A stretch of 27,530 nt of DNA from an uncultured Adlercreutzia sp. Its GTDB lineage: Bacteria > Actinomycetota > Coriobacteriia > Coriobacteriales > Eggerthellaceae. Positions 23,216 to 27,530 of this stretch are shown here, piece by piece. How positions within the stretch are numbered: the stretch's first letter is position 1; each line of letters begins with the position of its first letter. The DNA is taken from contig CAJUSP010000024.1 of NCBI GenBank assembly GCA_910589165.1, positions 1 through 27,530 of the forward strand, read 5' to 3'. Under the pieces are notes generated by a model that was given only the letters and a program-made list of their open reading frames with translations, was not told the DNA's origin and ran no database searches. The position numbers and the translations under genes were made by a program.

Positions 23216-24523
23216 TTGCCGAACCCTCTGCGACAGAGTCAGCGCACGGCGGGCCCCTCTTGCCAGGGGCCTCGCGTTATCCTGCTTCTGTGCGTGTTCG
23301 CCCTCGTGCTCATCGGGCTTGTCATGGTGTACTCGGCCTCGGTGGTGAAGGCGCTCGAGAACGGCATGGCCGGCAGCGACTTCTTCACCGATCAGATTAC
23401 CTACGCCGCCCTGGGGCTCGTGTGCGCCCTCGTGCTGTGGAAGGTCATTCCCTACCGCGTGTGGGTGGGGCCTGCGGTATGGCTCGTGTGGGGCGTGGCC
23501 GTGGTCCTTATTCTGGCCGTATGGTTCGTCGGCACCGACAACTACGGCGCCAAGCGCTGGCTGTACATCGGCTCGTTCGGCCTGCAGCCCTCCGAGTTGT
23601 GCAAGATCGCGTTTCTGCTGGTGGCCGTGCGCCTCATCATCGACTACCGCTCGGGCACCGTGGAGCTTCGGGCCACGCTGGTGCGGGCGCTGCTGCTTAT
23701 CGTGCTGCCCGTGGGCATCATGTACCGCACCCAGTCGGATTTGGGCACCACGGCTATCTGCTTCGTGGGCATCGTCGCGGTTATGTGGATGGGCGGCGTA
23801 TCGAAGCGGGCCATTCTGGCGCTGTGCGGGGTGGCTGTGGTGGCCGGCCTCTACGCCATCTTCGGCACCGGCTACCGCACCGACCGCCTGGTGTTCTTAG
23901 ACCCGTGGAACGACGGGCAGGACGGCTACGGCACCGGCTACAACATCATCCGGTCGTACTATGCGCTCGCCGAGGGCGGCCTGTTCGGCGTGGGCCTCGG
24001 CAACTCCCACGAGAAGTTCCAGTACCTGTTCGCCTCGGAAAGCGACTTCATCTTCGCCGTCATCGGCGAGGAGCTGGGCCTGGTGGGTGCGCTCGTGGTC
24101 ATCGGCCTGTTCTTCGCGGTGCTCTACGCGGGGCTCGCCATCGCCGAGCGGGTGGGCGACGACATCGGCGCCATGGTGGCCGGGGGCTGCACGGTTATGC
24201 TCGTGTTCCAGGCCTTCTTGAACATCGCCTGCGTCATCGGGGTGTTCCCCACCACGGGAAAGCCCCTGCCGTTCATCTCGTCGGGCGGCACGTCCATGAT
24301 CGCCTCGTTCATCTTGGTGGGACTCATTTTAGGCGTGTCGGCCGCGCCGCCCGAGCCCAGCGTCTACGAGCAGCGCCGCGCCGATCTGCGCCTGGTGCGC
24401 CAAGAGCCCGTGGAGGTGCGCAGCCGCTCTTCGCGCCCGCCGCGGCAGGGCGGCCCCTCGCGGTCGTCCGGCCGCCCGTCGCGTGCGAGCGACACCCGAT
24501 CGTCCCAACGTAGCAGGAGGTAG
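23216..24523 (+). CDS. ftsW: Septal peptidoglycan polymerase FtsW (SEDS family)
   Basis: SEDS glycosyltransferase that polymerises lipid II at the septum with FtsI. The 435-residue protein has about ten transmembrane helices and family landmarks: GLVMVYSAS near the first helix, RWLYIGSFGLQPSELCKIA, the TQSDLGTTAI segment with the key Asp, GTGYNIIRSYYALAEGGLFGVGLG, EGDFIFA-like SESDFIFAVIGEELGL, and LPFISSGGTSMI. Start is TTG 23216 with AAGG (23202-23205) inside murD; no ATG or GTG gives a better start. After the last helix comes a tail of about 70 residues, rich in Arg, Ser and Pro (from EPSVYEQRRADL on), ending in RSSQRSRR. Its position before murG is canonical. Confidence 0.95.
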   Translation: MPNPLRQSQRTAGPSCQGPRVILLLCVFALVLIGLVMVYSASVVKALENGMAGSDFFTDQITYAALGLVCALVLWKVIPYRVWVGPAVWLVWGVAVVLILAVWFVGTDNYGAKRWLYIGSFGLQPSELCKIAFLLVAVRLIIDYRSGTVELRATLVRALLLIVLPVGIMYRTQSDLGTTAICFVGIVAVMWMGGVSKRAILALCGVAVVAGLYAIFGTGYRTDRLVFLDPWNDGQDGYGTGYNIIRSYYALAEGGLFGVGLGNSHEKFQYLFASESDFIFAVIGEELGLVGALVVIGLFFAVLYAGLAIAERVGDDIGAMVAGGCTVMLVFQAFLNIACVIGVFPTTGKPLPFISSGGTSMIASFILVGLILGVSAAPPEPSVYEQRRADLRLVRQEPVEVRSRSSRPPRQGGPSRSSGRPSRASDTRSSQRSRR

Positions 24524-24526
24524 CCC

Positions 24527-25627
24527 ATGTTGGCAGTCCTTTCCGGCGGCGGTACCGCCGGGCACATCAATCCGGCCCTGGCCCTGGCCGAGGAGCTTGA
24601 AAGCCGCGGCTGGGACGTCCGGTTCGCCGGCACCCCCCAGGGGGTCGAATCACGCCTCGTGCCGGCGGCGGGCATCGACTTCACCGCTTTCGAGGCCTCC
24701 GGCTTCGATCGGGCGCACCCGGTGTCGCTCTGCAAGGGGGTCGCCCGCATTTCCGCCTCCACCCGCAAGGCCAAGCAGTGGTTCTCCGAGGTGAAGCCCG
24801 ACGTGGTGGTGGGCTTCGGCGGCTACGTGTGCATTCCCGTGGCCCGGGCGGCCGAGAAGACCGGCGTGCCGGTGGTGCTGCACGAGCAGAACTCGGTCGC
24901 CGGCATGGCGAACAAGTACCTGGCGAAGAAGGCGAGCGCGGTGTGCCTCACCTACGAGGCGTCGGCGGAGAGCCTGCCCACGAAGGCCCCGGTCACGGTG
25001 ACGGGCAACCCCGTGCGCCGTTCGGTCATTGAGGCCGACCGCGCGGCCGGGCGCGCCCTGTACGGCCTGGCTGATGACGACTTCATGCTGCTCGTGTTCG
25101 GCGGCTCGCTGGGCGCGCGCCACATCAACGAGGCGCTTGTGGCTCTGAAAGACGAGCTGATGAGCCGCCCCAACCTGCACGTGGTGCACATCACCGGCCC
25201 CAAGGAGTTGGAATCGGTGCAAGAGGCCCTGGCCCTTACCGATGAGGAGGCCGCCCGCTGGCACGTGATGGGGTATCAGGACCGCATGGGGGAGACCCTC
25301 GCCGCCGCCGACGCCATCGTGTCGCGGGCCGGGGCCACCTCCCTTGCCGAGATTTCCGCCCTGGCCATTCCGGCGCTGCTGGTGCCCTATCCCTTCGCCA
25401 CCGCCGACCACCAGACCACCAACGCGCGGGCCTGGGTGGAATCGGGGGCGGCGTTCATGATGCCCGACGACCAGTTGGAAACCGAGGCCTTCCGCGAGAA
25501 GCTCTTCGCCCTTATCGACGACGAGGCGGTGCGCGCGTCCATGGTCGAGGCCGCCCGCGCCCAGAAGACCGGCGAGGCCGCCGCGATGTTGGCAGATGTT
25601 GTGGCCCGTGCCGCAGAGGGGCGCTGA
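24527..25627 (+). CDS. murG: Lipid I N-acetylglucosaminyltransferase MurG
   Basis: Adds GlcNAc to lipid I, making lipid II on the inner face of the membrane. The 366-residue protein has the first glycine loop GGGTAGHINPALALA at 7-21, GFGGYVCIPVARAA and HEQNSVAGMANK, then GGSLGARHIN in the C-terminal Rossmann domain, and the UDP-GlcNAc site SRAGATSLAEISALAIP followed by PYPFATADHQTTNA. The start is ATG 24527 with AGGAGGT (24515-24521), which overlaps the ftsW stop. Length is normal (355-370). Confidence 0.97.
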   Translation: MLAVLSGGGTAGHINPALALAEELESRGWDVRFAGTPQGVESRLVPAAGIDFTAFEASGFDRAHPVSLCKGVARISASTRKAKQWFSEVKPDVVVGFGGYVCIPVARAAEKTGVPVVLHEQNSVAGMANKYLAKKASAVCLTYEASAESLPTKAPVTVTGNPVRRSVIEADRAAGRALYGLADDDFMLLVFGGSLGARHINEALVALKDELMSRPNLHVVHITGPKELESVQEALALTDEEAARWHVMGYQDRMGETLAAADAIVSRAGATSLAEISALAIPALLVPYPFATADHQTTNARAWVESGAAFMMPDDQLETEAFREKLFALIDDEAVRASMVEAARAQKTGEAAAMLADVVARAAEGR

Positions 25628-25632
25628 TGCTA

Positions 25633-25638
25633 TACAAT
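25633..25638 (+). promoter_or_regulatory. Candidate -10 box ahead of murC
   Basis: TACAAT sits within the perfect dyad GCTAT-ACA-ATAGC (25629-25641), in the 46-base gap between murG and murC. The same hexamer lies before pyrG and, reversed, before xerD. No good -35 is seen in the end of murG. Confidence 0.4.
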
Positions 25639-25673
25639 AGCGAAGTTTGAACCTACGGAAGAGCGAGGCGCTA

Positions 25674-27062
25674 ATGGCCAATACAACTGAGCAGCTCCAC
25701 TTCATCGGCGTCGGCGGCGTCGGCATGAGCGGCATCGCGCGGGTCGCCCACGACCAGGGTATCGCGGTCAGCGGGTCCGACTTGAAGGAGAGCCGCTACA
25801 CCAAGCAGCTGCGCGACGCGGGGCTGACCATCTTCATCGGCCAGGACGGCGCCAACCTTCCCGAGGGCGAGCCCACCGTGGTGGTTTCCACGGCCATTCT
25901 CGACAACAACCCCGAGCTCGTCGAGGCGCGCCGCCGGGGGCTTCCCATCGTGCACCGCGCCCAGATGCTCGCCCGCCTCGGGCGCGACTTGGACACGCTC
26001 GCGGTGGCCGGCACTCACGGCAAGACCACGACCTCCTCGATGCTCGCCAGCACCCTCGACGCCATGGGCTACGACCCCACCTTCCTCATCGGGGGCATCG
26101 TGCGCGCCTACGGCACCAACGCTCATTCCGGTACCGGCCGCTACTACGTGGTGGAGGCCGACGAGTCCGACAAGTCGTTCACCTACCTGTCGCCGGCGGC
26201 GGCCATCGTGACGAATATCGAGGCGGACCATCTGGACCACTACGACGGCCTCGAGGAGATTTACGCCCAGTTCGCCCAGTTCCTCGCCGGCGTGCGCGAG
26301 GGCGGCCCGGTGGTGGTGTGCGGCGACGACGAGAAGCTGGTGGAAGTGGCCCGCGGTACCGGTCGCGAGGTGACCACCTACGGCTTCTCCGAGGGCTGTG
26401 ACGCCCGCATCCTGGCCACCGAGGCCCAGGGCGTGGGCACCCGCTTCACGCTGCGTTTGCCCGACGGGCGCGTGGTGGCGAGCCGCATCAAGCAGAACCC
26501 AGGGCTGCACAACGTGGCCAACGGCGCTGCGGTGCTCACCCTTATTTCGCTTCTGGGTCTCGATGTGGACCTGGCGGCCGAGAAGCTGCAGGAGTTCGCC
26601 GGCGTGCGCCGCCGCTTCGACCTCATCGGTGAGGCCGCGGGCGTGACCGTGGTGGACGACTACGCCCATCATCCCACCGAGATCGCCGCCACCATCAACG
26701 CGGCCAAGGAGCTCGACTTCAACCGCGTGCACGTGCTGTTCCAGCCCCACCGCTACTCGCGGGTGAAGCTGTTCACCGAGGTGATGCGCGACGAGTTCGG
26801 CGCCGCCTTCGACGGGGCCGACACCGTCACGTTCATGGACGTGTACTCGGCCGGCGAGGCGCCGGTGCCGGGTGTGAGCGGCAAGACGTTCCTGAACGTG
26901 GTGACCGACCACGGGCACCCGAACGCCCGCTTCGTCGCGCGGCGCATCGACACCGTGCCGGCCATGATGGACATCGCCGAGCCCGGCGACCTGATCATCA
27001 CCATGGGCGCGGGCGACGTGACCGCCATCGCGCCGCAGCTCGTCGACGAGCTGGGCCGCTAG
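25674..27062 (+). CDS. murC: UDP-MurNAc:L-Ala ligase MurC
   Basis: Adds L-Ala to UDP-MurNAc, the first peptide step. The 462-residue protein opens with IGVGGVGMSGIA (11-22), has the ATP loop GTHGKTTTS at 113-121 with the MurC-specific His, EADESDKSF, NIEADHLDHY, the NVANGAA segment and the C-terminal YAHHPTEIAATI and FQPHRYSR motifs. A TTG at 25647 would add 9 residues; the ATG at 25674 is preferred for its GAGG (25665-25668) 5 bases upstream and because a TACAAT box lies just before. murB follows after 8 bases. Confidence 0.96.
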   Translation: MANTTEQLHFIGVGGVGMSGIARVAHDQGIAVSGSDLKESRYTKQLRDAGLTIFIGQDGANLPEGEPTVVVSTAILDNNPELVEARRRGLPIVHRAQMLARLGRDLDTLAVAGTHGKTTTSSMLASTLDAMGYDPTFLIGGIVRAYGTNAHSGTGRYYVVEADESDKSFTYLSPAAAIVTNIEADHLDHYDGLEEIYAQFAQFLAGVREGGPVVVCGDDEKLVEVARGTGREVTTYGFSEGCDARILATEAQGVGTRFTLRLPDGRVVASRIKQNPGLHNVANGAAVLTLISLLGLDVDLAAEKLQEFAGVRRRFDLIGEAAGVTVVDDYAHHPTEIAATINAAKELDFNRVHVLFQPHRYSRVKLFTEVMRDEFGAAFDGADTVTFMDVYSAGEAPVPGVSGKTFLNVVTDHGHPNARFVARRIDTVPAMMDIAEPGDLIITMGAGDVTAIAPQLVDELGR

Positions 27063-27070
27063 AGGCAGCC

Positions 27071-27530
27071 ATGGCCCGCCACGCTTCCCCCGTACAGTCG
27101 CTTCTGGTGGACGACCGCTTCGACGGCGACGTCTACCCCAACGAGCCCTTGAGCCGCCATGCCACCTACCGCATCGGCGGCCCGGCGCGGTTCTTCGTGC
27201 GCGCGAACTCCGTGGGGGCGCTGACGCATCTCATTCAGGTGTGCGAGGAGTCGGGCGCGCCCTGGGTGCTGCTCGGCCGCGGCTCGAACGTGCTCGTGGC
27301 CGACGAGGGCTTCCCGGGCGTGGCCATTACGCTCGGGCGCGACTTCCGCACCCTCAAGTTCGAAGACGGCCGCTTCCTCGTGGGCGCCGGGGCCACGCTG
27401 TCCTCGGTGGTCCAAGAGGCCTTCAAGCGGGCGCTCGGCGGCTTCGAGTTCGCCGTGGGCACGCCGGGCACCGTGGGCGGGGCGCTGCGCATGAACGCCG
27501 GCACCCGCACCGAGTGGATCGGCTCGCGCG
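27071..27530 (+). CDS. murB: UDP-N-acetylenolpyruvoylglucosamine reductase MurB (partial)
   Basis: Reduces UDP-GlcNAc-enolpyruvate to UDP-MurNAc with NADPH and bound FAD. 153 codons are present; the gene runs off the right end. The visible FAD-binding domain has NEPLSRHATYRIGGPARFFV, the LLGRGSNVLVAD phosphate-binding loop, and EFAVGTPGTVGGALRMNAG, where the usual family phrase is IPGTVGGAV-x-MNAG. Start is ATG 27071 with GAGG at 27062-27065. The catalytic Ser and Glu of the C-terminal domain lie outside the window, so completeness cannot be judged. Confidence 0.95.
   Translation, partial: MARHASPVQSLLVDDRFDGDVYPNEPLSRHATYRIGGPARFFVRANSVGALTHLIQVCEESGAPWVLLGRGSNVLVADEGFPGVAITLGRDFRTLKFEDGRFLVGAGATLSSVVQEAFKRALGGFEFAVGTPGTVGGALRMNAGTRTEWIGSR

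Overview
The window reads as one stretch of a high-GC (by eye about 63-66%) Gram-positive chromosome with dense, operonic genes. Protein sequences, an L11 with a C-terminal extension, and a murE carrying the meso-diaminopimelate motif fit an actinobacterium of the class Coriobacteriia, most likely family Eggerthellaceae. That placement is an inference from recall of EF-Tu and cell-wall gene sequences, not from a search. Nothing looks like a prophage, insertion sequence, CRISPR array or integrated plasmid.

Left part (1-4036, + strand): a translation and secretion block, tuf - rpmG - tRNA-Trp(CCA) - secE - nusG - rplK - rplA, with intrinsic terminators after tuf, after the tRNA and after rplA. 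rplJ/rplL, which usually follow rplA, are not next to it here.

Middle part (4086-13216): nadK (- strand) diverges from murJ-map (+) through a short region where the two candidate -10 boxes lie 5 bp apart. pyrG follows behind its own promoter and leader. Next is a 410-bp non-coding stretch with an array of CCGCAGCAAA repeats in both orientations and, further right, a 12-bp direct repeat in front of a promoter. That promoter serves a DUF1846/UPF0371 gene overlapping a TRIC/YicG-type membrane protein gene. A XerD-type tyrosine recombinase gene faces them on the - strand.

Right part (13217-27530, + strand): a 509-bp non-coding region holds a 33-bp inverted repeat (31/33) and then a striking array of 10-bp-spaced AAAGTGGGG-like boxes overlapping a promoter, the expected operator of MraZ. 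It drives a canonical division and cell-wall (dcw) cluster: mraZ - rsmH - ftsL-like - ftsI - murE - murF - mraY - murD - ftsW - murG - murC - murB (cut by the window end). Together these make the cytoplasmic UDP-MurNAc-pentapeptide (murB, C, D, E, F), lipid I and II (mraY, murG), and the septal polymerase/transpeptidase pair (ftsW, ftsI); murJ, the lipid II flippase, lies about 8 kb upstream.

The genes are mostly housekeeping. The less ordinary signals are regulatory or structural: the MraZ operator, two families of intergenic repeats, a KTS instead of KTG motif in FtsI, and lineage-type extensions of L11, MurJ, NadK and FtsW. I did not see a clear previously undescribed multi-gene system; the nearest candidate is the overlapping DUF1846-TRIC pair and its repeat-rich upstream region.
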